NCBI GenBank assembly: GCA_000149265.1
Contig: CH003206.1
Location: 106,400-170,399, forward strand
Length of the DNA: 64,000 nt
Direction: 5' to 3'
Source: Ciona savignyi
Taxonomy: Eukaryota > Chordata > Ascidiacea > Phlebobranchia > Cionidae
Shown: piece after piece, positions 47,301 through 57,600 of the stretch
Numbering within the stretch: the first letter of the stretch is position 1
How the letters are laid out: each line of letters starts with the position of its first letter
Notes under the pieces: model-generated
What the model was told of the DNA's origin: nothing
Seen by the model: the letters and a program-made list of their open reading frames with translations, nothing else
The model's database searches: none
Translations under genes and position numbers: made by a program

Positions 47301-49494
47301 TTATAGTTTCATACCATCCGTAGGATTGGTGCGTTTACAATAGCGTCCGCCGCGGTAAAGCTCTTGGTGCCATGTACCAGTATATAGCATTCTGTAACGA
47401 ACAAAGTATTTAAGTATATTTGTCGTCACACTCCCAACTAATAAAAATCAGACATTTCATTTAAATATGTCGCTTTTGTAACGGTGTATGAATCGGCTGT
47501 GTTAACCATTAGGACATACAGTCGTCACACTTACATTCATAACTGCAAATCTAGTATGCCGGCAACAATCGACGTAGAAAGGTTTTTAAGTATTGATATT
47601 AATGTGTTTTACCCGAAATAATGTATTTAGACCAGTGGTTCTTAATCTTTTTGACATCGTGGCGTACCCAAGATCAATTACAAACGCGAACGGGCGCACT
47701 TTGCACGCGGAGTCTAAACAATATGCTAAATACCTAAATGTCACAATGGAAAAGAACGAACTAGACACTAACCATTTAGTAGTTAATGATCTATGCACAC
47801 TCTGTCGTAAATTTACGAAAAGCAAGTGTTGCGTACGGAGCTAACCCTTGCGGCGCACCATTTGAGAAACACTGCTTTAGTCCCTTATTCAAATAAAAAG
47901 TTTGGTTAAATCTGAACAGTTACATTTGTTCAAGAACAGCGTCAGATTTATAGAACAATTTCTAACAAAACATGTTTTTTTAGGATATTTTAAAAAAACA
48001 GTTATACAATTCTTTAGCGTCGGCCCAGGCAACCAAATATTTACAAATTATAGCATTTGACGAAGCTCGAATGTTTCTAGGCAAATTATGTTTAAAAGTT
48101 TGTATGTCTCACTAAGTTAAAGGTATTGACAAGACATGGCATTTAATTCTTTTTGAGAGAACTTGGTATTTAATAAACCAATATTGTAATAAGTATAATC
48201 TGAGCAGCTTCTGTGGTGATAACTATTTTAGAGAAGCGGAAGGATAATGTAGCCGCATGTCTATTCAATTGTTCAGGATATATTGTATTTATTAAAAATC
48301 GGGTATATTTTTTTAATTAATATGTTTTTTTTTTATAAAATCGGGTATATTTTTTATTTCCAGTTTTAGTAATGAAGTCAGTGTAAAACAGATTATATGT
48401 TACACCAAGTCGGGTCTACTGAGGATGAGTTTGTGTTAAATTCCTCGTAAAGGTAAATCCAAAATGGCGGATCAACGGAGAGTTGTATTGATTGGAACTG
48501 GCCGGGGCAGATCGAGCGTGAAATGTAAATTTCCCTGCCCAGCTCTCGCTTAATTTAGACCGAACTCCGTGAAATTGGGGCCACGTGGCTTAATTACCTC
48601 CACTCACGTGACTTGAACTGAGGCATAAAGAAATAAAACTATCGTAAAAAAAGAAGAAAAAAATCTTTGTTTTTTTCCGAAAAATAGAAATAAAAAACAA
48701 AGTATTTTCTTCCGAAAACGGCCGTTACCTTTATTAAAGATAATAAGTATATTTGGGTTAATATGGTTATTTTTAATACTCCACTCTTATAAGTGTATAT
48801 TTTAGAAGACATAATACAAATTATAAACCAGTGCTAAACAGCATGTTTAAAACTTGACGGTGATTTTGCAAAAAAAACAAACTTTTTTTAAAAAGTAAAA
48901 AGATGTGACAAGCAAAACATAATAAAATGGGAAACTTGGGGATTGTTACGTTGGATCGATTGTGACGTCATTGATATTGATGACGTCTCCTGGGAATTCC
49001 CTTCGTCCCAACTCATGAATATCCGATGATGTCACAATCGGTCAATCAAACACGTCACAATGAATCAAGTCACGCCCTTTGGTTCGACATCTGCTGNNNN
49101 NNNNNNNNNNNNNNNNNNNNNNNNNNNNNNNNNNNNNNNNNNNNNNNNNNNNNNNNNNNNNNNNNNNNNNNNNNNNNNNNNNNNNNNNNNNNNNNNATAA
49201 CATTCAATTTACACAGAGCAACAATACTATCAACCCCAACAACAGCCGCACCAGCAACAAAGTTACTTTCTTCAATCGCCCAACCCAAACTTCCAAGATT
49301 GCCATTTATCACCTGCGGAGCCGATTGAACATCAAACATGGAGGCCTCGGGTGGAAGATGCTCCCCAAATATATCACGATAATGACGTCATTTATGATGA
49401 TTCTCATAACGGGGGATTTTCGGTTTATGCACCGCTGGAAAGACAGGCGTGCGAACATCCAAACAAAACGTTGTTATTTTGGAATCAAGCATAG
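44373..49494 (+). CDS. Lhx1/5: LIM-homeodomain transcription factor, Lhx1/5 (Lim1) group; 5' partial
   Basis: Coding exons 44373-44488, 44962-45167, 45222-45661, 47121-47268 and 49217-49494 (395 aa seen); phases 2, 1, 0, 1 all fit. Exon a is the second half of LIM1 ([12 protein letters not shown]); exon b is a complete LIM2 ([16 protein letters not shown] to LCKDDYL). Exon c is acidic, then the homeodomain begins with [18 protein letters not shown]; exon d continues [12 protein letters not shown] and ARRHYF. The [16 protein letters not shown] and PKPTRHIRE text is specific to Lhx1/Lhx5. The last exon is Gln-rich ([12 protein letters not shown]) and ends FWNQA. These nuclear factors bind TAATTA-type sites with LIM cofactors and pattern early embryos and neurons. 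The first LIM half-exon with the start codon is not found. Intron 45168-45221 is only 54 nt. An N gap lies in the last intron and could hide an exon, although the direct junction keeps frame. Confidence 0.95.
44690..44860. repeat. Minisatellite, about 32 bp x5-6
   Basis: Units of the form ctgtgctcgactgtgggcat followed by gaggtgtatta. They resemble the SINE A block cgacggtgggcacgaggt, so a SINE fragment may have been amplified. In the first Lhx1/5 intron seen. Confidence 0.8.
45662..46020. repeat. Degenerate GT-rich repeat region
   Basis: Recurring ggtatatttggggtttat-like units at about 50-bp spacing, just after the homeobox donor. A decayed minisatellite is my reading. Confidence 0.45.
46790..46960 (-). 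repeat. SINE A copy, partial
   Basis: Reverse-strand copy with gttgcagtgtgttgtgtatg and taaccgctaagtgctttgac, in the homeobox intron. Confidence 0.65.
47633..47874. mobile_element. hAT-type MITE, complete
   Basis: Begins CAGTGGTTCTTAAT and ends TGAGAAACACTG, inverted relatives typical of hAT elements. Flanks atttagac and ctttagtc (6 of 8) fit an 8-bp target duplication. A related fragment is at 30348-30509. No transposase. Confidence 0.75.
48464..48610 (+). promoter_or_regulatory. GC-richer block in Lhx1/5 intron; candidate cis-element
   Basis: Within AT-rich intron, this block has CACGTG at 48582 and 48605 and TAATTA at 48591. It also contains a 29-codon open frame from ATG at 48464 ([15 protein letters not shown]...), for which I see no family. 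Either regulatory sequence or a small or alternative exon. Confidence 0.35.
48963..49001. promoter_or_regulatory. CRE-like and kappaB-like sites
   Basis: TGACGTCA at 48963-48970, TGACGTCT at 48981-48988 and the palindrome GGGAATTCCC at 48992-49001 lie together, 96 bp before the assembly gap. Activity is unproven. Confidence 0.35.
49097..49196. other. Assembly gap, exactly 100 N
   Basis: Runs of exactly 100 N are normally placeholders of unknown length. It begins 21 bp before the acceptor of the last Lhx1/5 exon ends up at 49216, so intron or exon sequence may be missing. Confidence 0.95.
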
Positions 49495-49585
49495 TTTGTC
49501 GTTGGAACGAACAGCTCACAAATCGACTGTAGGTCGTGCGATCCTTTCATTTTCGCTGAAAATATCCAATTTGTCTACGAAGATT

Positions 49586-49629
49586 CAGTATTAGCGGTGT
49601 ATTTAATATAAAATAAACCGCTAATACTG
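49586..49629. repeat. Perfect 13-bp hairpin around Lhx1/5 poly(A) signal
   Basis: CAGTATTAGCGGT, an 18-nt loop, then ACCGCTAATACTG. AATAAA at 49612-49617 sits at the loop end. It lies about 90 bp after the stop codon. Confidence 0.85.
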
Positions 49630-49720
49630 GAGTGTATCACCGGTCTATCAATTTTGTGTATTTTCAAACTTCATAAAAAATTGTCATTTTGTGTTTAATT
49701 TTTAGAAATCGAAATAAAAT

Positions 49721-49763
49721 GTGTGATTCTAAATTATTACGATGTAATAATTTAGAATCACAC
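49721..49763. repeat. Perfect 20-bp hairpin with 3-nt loop
   Basis: GTGTGATTCTAAATTATTAC, gat, then its exact reverse complement. It follows a second AATAAA (about 49713) and lies 91 bp after the first hairpin. Confidence 0.95.
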
Positions 49764-51949
49764 GGTTCCTGTGCGTGCAGGTGCGACCAAATTACTTTGT
49801 AAATACTTCAATTCCAACCGTGTGTGAACTGCTGTGAAAATAACGTTCCCCTTTTAGTTCCATTGTGTGTTACCCATTCAAATGATTTTATTTTGTTTCT
49901 ATGTGAAATATTACCCACGTCATAAAGCGGAGATTGTATTGTGACGTCATCGAATACGTAATAACTGCCACTATTATAGGTATGTGAGTTTTAACCAATA
50001 ATTTCTATGTGCTAAACGAAAATCTATATATAACATTCCAAATACAACAAATTAAACCTATCTAAAAAAACGACAATTTTGTTGAGACAATTATTCGAAG
50101 GTACTAAGTTAGGCAAAAAGGGCATAACAGGCACTCTTACTTGATCAATATTAGTAATTATTCACGTTGTCGTCGCGTATACATTCTGTAGATCAAATAT
50201 ATATTTGGTGGCAAAATTTAAATTTGATTTCTAAAAAAATGACAAAACGTGTTTTACCTTACAAAATATTCAAAGACCTTACCTGGATCAGAACTACAGT
50301 AGACAAAATGGTAAAACGCAGCTAATTATATAAAGTTTTTTTATAGTAACACTTAGGAACAGAAACAAGTTCTTCATGGGTCGTAACTTGGTCCGTCTCA
50401 ATTATATACAGCACACCGCAATTGCTCCGGTAGACCCACAAGCAGTGGACGCGAGGTAATCTGCTGATTGGCCGTGTGGTAACGCATCTTTCATATCCAC
50501 AGCTATAAACAGGAATATCATTCCCACTTTGTAACAAAAATCATAAACACAAAGGTCTGGATAGTTCGCAACCAATATATACCAATGATTTAATTAGTTT
50601 TATTTTACTAAAACGGTGTTATTGATAGGCCAATTTAGGATTCGAAACTGTTTTATGACATGTGTTATACATCCCAGAAACCATGCAGAGTAGCTCTGGC
50701 ATATTTGCGTTATAAAGCATGAAGGGTATATTGCGTTCGCCGGTGTGTGGTATGCTGTTAAACAGGGCAATTCTGATTTACTATACATTGCAAAAAGGAA
50801 AAAGTTGAAACGATAAAATAACTGGAATACTTGGCTCTGTATCTGTCGCCTATTTATCGCAAACTTCTGAATATTTAGTTGGATATCAGCCATGGCAGTC
50901 TTTGAACCGTCTAAACTTGGCCGGTGCCGATTTTAATAAAAATTTATGGCAGTTCGGCTACCAGCCGAGTTCAGTTTGTGTTCCTGTAGCCACCGCTAGA
51001 GTTCAGAGATTTGGGAAATATTTACCTATAATAAACCTTTCATATAAACAATAATATAAGCTTAAAGACGCAAAAACAAGGATTTGACCTTGTTGAAAAT
51101 AACCCAAGTCGTTATTATAGTATCTTACTTAGTTATCTCTTGATCATTGTCAAGCTACTGGTGCAATTGAAGTTCGTTTAACACGGGAAATCTTCGGATT
51201 ACCTCGCCATTATATAAAGCAGAGTGCGACATCATGTCCTCGATATATTGAAGTGTGTTGTCTATAATTTAGATGTTTTTCCAATTTTTCTAAAACCCGG
51301 TAATCCGCTGGGTTGTCCAATAACTTCCTTGCCCAAGAATACGACGGACCAGCTAACGGCGAGTTTCGTAACTACAACTGTATAGAGAAAAGCAGTTGTG
51401 CAAACCAACTATAAGCGAATAGGTCGGACAAGGTTTAGGGTTAAAACTAGTCCTGATAAGACAAAGCTATATATGCCATGGTCCACCGTCTAAAAACCAT
51501 CTCAGAGAATGGTTAGCCTTGTCAAGTTGTTGGTATTAGTGGTCAAAGAGGATTATTTTTAAATGATGTGTTAGTTCATATTAGATATATAAATACAGCC
51601 ATATTACAAGTTTTGATAAATATACTGATTTACGTAAAACCTGCTTAATTGAAGCTAAAATGCGAGGACTTTAAAACAAAATGGCACAGTCGAGCAGAAA
51701 TCAAAATACAAGATTTAATAAAACATCCCACCAAGCAGCTTTTAAACCGAGTCTTCTAACCACGAGTAGTAAAATGATAACTGACGTTTAACTACCCTAA
51801 TATATGGATCGAGAATTCGCTTTTACTCCCGTAGGTTGTACGAACATATTGGAGTTTCGGCGCCAATGGCGGGTCTGCGGTGGAATGGATTTAAATGGGA
51901 GGTTGTGTGGCCTTTATTGAGTTTTCTGTGTGTGGTATGCAATATGCAG

Positions 51950-52190
51950 GTACGGTTGTGTGGCCGAGTCGTTATCGCGACCGATACACTTATAAATTCT
52001 ACACAAAAACGGCCTTGGTGGCAAGCCTATCTGAGATCAAAATCTAGCCCAGTTAAAATAGGCATTGCAGTTTGTGAACGGTCGAGTGACCGAACTGTTA
52101 ATGTAGATCAATGCGTACAATAATACTACACCAAAACGGCCTAAGCGACCATCTCATCACAGGTTCAAAATTTACTCCGGCAAAAAAAAG
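51950..52190 (+). repeat. SINE B copy, split
   Basis: Head gtacggttgtgtggccgagt and a 3' part catcacaggttcaaaattta, separated by about 60 bp of other sequence. Confidence 0.6.
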
Positions 52191-52374
52191 ATGTAATAAT
52201 ACGTATAAATGCGGTTTTATATGCAATGTGTATAAAGGCGTAAAGAAATCCAAAATGTTTGTATTAAATTATGGCACGTCGACGCAGTTTGATCACAATT
52301 TACACATGACGTTATGGATGTGGTGTTGGCATTCGTTTGGCTTGTATCTTAAATGCTGCGCGACGTACATTCTT

Positions 52375-52475
52375 GTGGGCGAATGGTTAACGCGACCGAT
52401 ACATACACCAACTATATAAAAACGGTCTTAGGAATGACCCTTTCAACTTTAAACCGGTAAAAAATAAATAAAAAA
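52375..52475 (+). repeat. SINE B copy, partial
   Basis: gtgggcgaatggttaacgcg, then tataaaaacggtcttaggaa and a short A-rich tail. Confidence 0.6.
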
Positions 52476-53301
52476 ACGCCGCGCGGCGGACTCTCTAGTA
52501 TCCGCAACCCATTAATTCACTGGATTTAGTCGATGTCTGCAAAATGCCTAGCCCAAAAAAACATCCGCCTAGCCATCTACTAAATGCCTTGCCTACTAAT
52601 ATAACCACCGTCGGCTGTTTTCGATCCTACAGCCTTCTGGCTGAAATCCGACGAACCAAGCGACTGACCTGTAGGTTCATGATAAATCGTTCCTCGTCTT
52701 TTCACCCGATCGTCATATATTAAAACTTATTTTTTTATTTGTATATCCATTATTACAATACTTAAAAATAAGATTTTCTAACGGACCTTCAAATTGTGAA
52801 TGGAATTGTCATAAGGTCCGTTATGACATGGCACAATGTATAAACCGACCGCGATAACAATATTCCGACCGATTCTGGACAAAAAGGGTAATACTTAACA
52901 CCGGGGAGGGGAATAAATAGTCCAGGTATTTTGAACGTAGTTATTACCACACTCAGGTTTGCGTTGTATAGTGTTTTTAAAATAGCAACAAAGGTTTAAA
53001 TACAATAAAAAAGCAATACATACATGCATATCCGCAAATACTGCCAAAAGAAAAATTTGTAAAATGGAAGTGGAAATGTGTATAAATTGACAATTTAAAG
53101 TTTTAAGACATAATTTAATTGAAATATTGCCAGTGAACGAAGAAAGTAATAAAATTAGATATAAAAAGAAGTAATTAAAGTAAAAAAGCAGACATACATT
53201 GACCAAGAAACAAAATGCTGCAATATGAAACAAAAGAATATGCCGTTAGTGGGCAACACAGAGTTATTGGACAGACCGGAAAATGAACATGTTATTGCGT
53301 T

Positions 53302-53708
53302 GTACGGTCGTGTGGACGGTGACCAGTCAACTGAACCCCTTACAACTGAACCCCTTACAACTGAGCCCCTACGACTGAACCCCTTTACAACTGAACCCCT
53401 TTTAACCGAACGCTTTTAATTGAAAAGGGGGTTCAGTTGTAAAGAGGTTCAATTGAAATGGGTTCAGTTGTAAAGGGGTTCAGTTTAAAGGGGTTCAGTT
53501 AAAAGGAGTTCAGTTGTAAGGGGCTTAATTGTAGGGGTTCAGTTGTAAAGGGTTCAGTTGTAGGGGTTCAGTTGTAAGGGGTTCAGTTGTCATGGAACCG
53601 TGTGGACGAATGGTTAACGCGACCGACACATATACCGACTACTAGACAAAAACGGTCCAAGTAAAGAGCCCATCATGGATTCGAAACTTGGCTCGGTAAA
53701 AAAAAAAT
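53302..53708 (+). repeat. SINE B copy interrupted by foldback element F
   Basis: The SINE head gtacggtcgtgtggac is cut at 53317 by element F and resumes at 53600 with gtgtggacgaatggttaacg, ending ggctcggtaaaa and an A-rich tail. Confidence 0.85.
53318..53599. mobile_element. Foldback transposon F, copy 2
   Basis: Same ends and same 15-bp repeat arms as the element at 29314. Exact 8-bp target duplication gtgtggac at 53310-53317 and 53600-53607. The host SINE gives the pre-insertion sequence, so the borders are certain. Confidence 0.9.
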
Positions 53709-53751
53709 TACAAAAAAAAAACAAAAAAAAACAAACATGTTATTGCTTTGT

Positions 53752-53860
53752 ACGGTCGTGTGGACGAACGGTTAAAGTCAACGATACTAATACAAATTAC
53801 AATATATAAAAAAACGGTCTTTGTGACGAGAACATCACGGGATCGGAACCTGGAGACTAA
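53752..53860 (+). repeat. SINE B copy
   Basis: ggtcgtgtggacgaacggtt to gggatcggaacctggag. It shares the unusual gtggacga variant with its neighbour, so one may be a copy of the other. Confidence 0.7.
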
Positions 53861-54601
53861 GTGTAATTTTCATCGCCCCTTGCCACTTTAGCCAATAATA
53901 AAAAAGACCATCATCAATAAAACCGTGGACTGGATCATAAAATCGGTAAAATATGGTTAAAGAATCAACACTAATTTTCAGAAGTAGCGAGTGAATTTCA
54001 ATCTATTGTAAAGTATGAAAAGGTGACTTTTCCCATGGAGCTTATGTCGCAGTAACCTGCACCGAAAAGCAGTGAAAATACGTTATACATATATAACTTC
54101 ATTGAGTACGCGAGATGTGACAGATGTTAGCAGGTTTTAGGTGGATTGATCCGGAAATGGGCTAAATTGTTCGAACAAATTGTAACGGGTCATCTCTTTA
54201 GATAAGTAGTTTATCAACCTTTATAGGACTATAGCACTACAATACGGAAAGAGTATTCGGCACAAATAGAGTGTACATAAATAGAGTAATTTGATACGGT
54301 ATTTTAGCTCACGCATCACTAAATCGCGCACCCAGGCGGTAAAACAAGAGAATGCCAGAAAAAACGTTAATTGTAACCACTAATTTCTGCCATCGCTTCA
54401 TGGTCCACATTTAAGAGTAAAAACCCAAAATGTTGCAACTTCTCACGACACACCTGCATTTTGCAAATGTCACCTCTGTTGAGAACAATTGGCCTAAAAT
54501 GCTTTGGTACCCCTGTTTGTAATCATAGCTCCAGGTAGATCAGCAGACCGAGTATACTGATCCAAAGACAGCAGAAAAAATAAATATGGATTGCTCAGAG
54601 C

Positions 54602-57600
54602 TTATACATTCAACGAACATGAACATAAAGTCGTACTATGGTCCTTCGTTAAAGTGTCCCAATCATTTATAAACTCATTTGACTTGTCCATATCTTTATT
54701 TCTGTGCATACCTATTTTTTCTTCAAAAGTGACTACCATTGAGTCTGGCATGCCAATCTTTTGCCTAAGTATCCCTGTAATCCATACATCGTCCAAATAC
54801 AAAGGTTCGACTGTGTAAGATTCTTCAAGTAGTTGCTGCACAATCCGTATTGAAGTGCTATACATTCCCCCATGGCAGTACCGAGGAAATACAGGCCATT
54901 TAAACAGCGTCTCATTAATATACCACTTCTGGTATTCTCCATCTTTTTCCCGGACTGGTTTTTCATTATTTTCAGAGGCATGAAACATGCAGATGATTGG
55001 GTATTCGGGCCAAGTTCGGTTCGAAACGTATTCAAACCCATGCAGTACAGCTTGGTTGTACTTGAAGATATCCACCATAAAATCATCGTCCATTGAAGAA
55101 TAAACGAACTCTTCGGGCAAATGAGTTGATGCCCACTCCATTCCAGCCAATGTTTTATACGCAATGTTCCTATCAAAAGGAATTGGTTAAAATATAGCAA
55201 ACGATTAACTTAGATATAAGCCAGAGTAAATATACATTGTTAGACTAAGTTATTAGTATAGTTACAATACATTGTGGTTCTATTGTTAATTCACAATAGA
55301 ATAAAACAATACCACAATTACGTCATGATTGCGTTTCAGAATTGCCTTTTTCTCTATTTTGTATTCGTAGAAGCAACTTACTAGTAAGTATACCTACTTA
55401 ACAGTACTTTGACACGGAATTAAGTTATATTATAAAAATACCACGCCACTGTTAATAGGTTCGTCAGGTGCCAAAAACTTAGCCCAGTAAACAAGAAAAA
55501 ATCCAAATAAGTGTAAAAAACTAATTATAGACAATCGAAATCAACAGCCCAGTTATTATGGAATGATACAATGCCACTAATTAATACGTAATAATGGTCA
55601 AAGAATGTCATAAAGTATTTGTATATTACCTTAAATTATCATATGGAAATCTAGTTTAGCTTTAAACCACCTTTAGTTATATTATGTGTATGTCCCTGAA
55701 TGTGACACAAATGGGATTTTTTGTTGTGACTTTGCGCTCTTGTGCGTTTCAACTCAATTGTTTTTACTGCACGATGTGATTTTGTTTTTTTATAAGCATC
55801 AATCCTATTTTTATGTGTCTAGCTTTCCCGTATAAGTCTTTGATCTAACATTTGCTGCAACAAGAACGGTCGTGTGGTCGAATGGTAAGCGTGACAACAA
55901 AATAGACTTAATTCGATATTAAAACCAGGATTACTCCGAATTAATTTTTACATAGTATAAAATGCATTAGTTTAAACGTAAGCGTGCTACTTTATACGAT
56001 ATCTATAATCGTTGATTTTATATCTACGTTTATATATGTATAGTGTGTTGGGTTGGTATCGTATAGTATTTCATACTTAAGAGTTTGTTTAAATATATAA
56101 TGGACGATGTTAAAACTGCACGCTGCATTAGGATAGGATATGATATTCATGTTTATCCCCGTGAATGGGAAAACCAAGGGGGTTAACACACGGGCAATCG
56201 TCAGATCACCTCGCGCCCATTTGTCCGACGGTAGCAGGTTAAAGCAGGTAATTTTCATTGAACTTAACAAAACAAGGAACTAAACAAAAGCAACCACTAG
56301 GAACACCACAAGGTCTTGGTGTGCTATCCAAACAGTTTCGTTAGCCTCGATCGTTTTAAGCGATCAGTCAAGCTCGAAAATTGTATAAAGAGGATAAAGA
56401 TTCATTGTTCAATCGAAAACCAATACTCATGGTGGAAAATCCCGTGGAATTAATCATTAGTGAAAATATCCTTTGTCTGGGCCGACTATGTAACGTTTTA
56501 TGTAGGAATATTTTGTAGCTTTAAATGCGGGATTTCCATATTTTCAATACATGAACAAACACACACACATAGTACATACACTCTCAGAACACACACACAC
56601 ACGCTCATGAGTCGACGCACACACATACACACACGATCGTGAGTCAAAGCACTGTTGGTTTTTACCTCATAACTCATTTTATATTTCTCATATCTCAAAA
56701 ACTATTGATATTGGTGTTATAAAATCTTTCGACCGAGAAAGAGCTTGTCTTTGTCGCAATCTGTGCAAATATTTTTGTTTAATATAAATTCTATCGGTAC
56801 AGCATTCGTGTTGTTTGGTTTTGTCAACAAGACTGCTCGCAAGTGCATCGTCACTTGACTGTCACTAACCCCCTAATTGTACGTTCGTGTGGCCGAATGG
56901 TAAACGCGACCGAAACATATACCGATTCCTACACAAAATCGGCACAAAAAAACTAATTAAGAGCCCATCAACGGTTCAATTTTGGCTCGGTAAAAAAAAA
57001 GATCTCACATATAAAAAATATAAAACTTTTATATTTAAAGTTACGAAATATGAATGTCTCTAAGAATTATAAATCGTCTTATTTTGGTTTACTTTATTTT
57101 TTGTGGGTTATTTTAGTTTAAGAATGGCATAATTTTCAAGGAGACAGAGTAAAACGCCCAAAATACATTAGTTAAGCCACATCAGTGAGTATAGTTTCGA
57201 CTTTTAGAGTGATACTAAGGCTGTGTTGGTTTTCAATCCCTGTAACTAGCATCGATCTACCTTACAGGAGGTATATCTACAAAATATACGTACTTGTAAT
57301 CATCGGGACCTTGGAACTGTAGAAGATCTCCATACGTTTGACCCTCATCGTACAACCAATTTTGCAATCGAGACGAATTTGCGGAGTTTCCAACGATAAA
57401 CACAATTGAGATGTTGCCGTTCCCGACCTGATACACCGTCGCCCAGGTGCGACGTAACAGTTGTCTTCGATAGAAGGAATTCGCCATCGATTTTACGAAG
57501 ATCACCCCACCCCACGTGATATCTTAAAGTATATGATAGATAATATAGGGTAGGATGTTCATGTTTATCTCCGTGAATAAAAAATGCAAGTGACAATCCT

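Larger units (their letters stand above)
49764..54601. other. Intergenic, repeat-rich, no gene recognised
   Basis: SINE A pieces at 50395-50522 (+), 51180-51400 (-) and 52505-52675 (-); SINE B pieces at 51950-52190, 52375-52475, 53302-53708 (interrupted) and 53752-53860. Other sequence is AT-rich; open frames here are short and without recognisable domains. Confidence 0.55.
55170..57293. other. Last intron of the GT31 gene
   Basis: Holds a SINE B head at 55866-55900, a SINE A 3' part at 56125-56225 (minus), a CA microsatellite at 56558-56637, SINE B at 56880-57000 and repeat D at about 57085-57210. No exon seen. Confidence 0.55.

Noticed and set aside
49079..49594. Frames running through the N gap
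   Set aside because: They rely on unknown bases; the real last Lhx1/5 exon starts after the gap at 49217.
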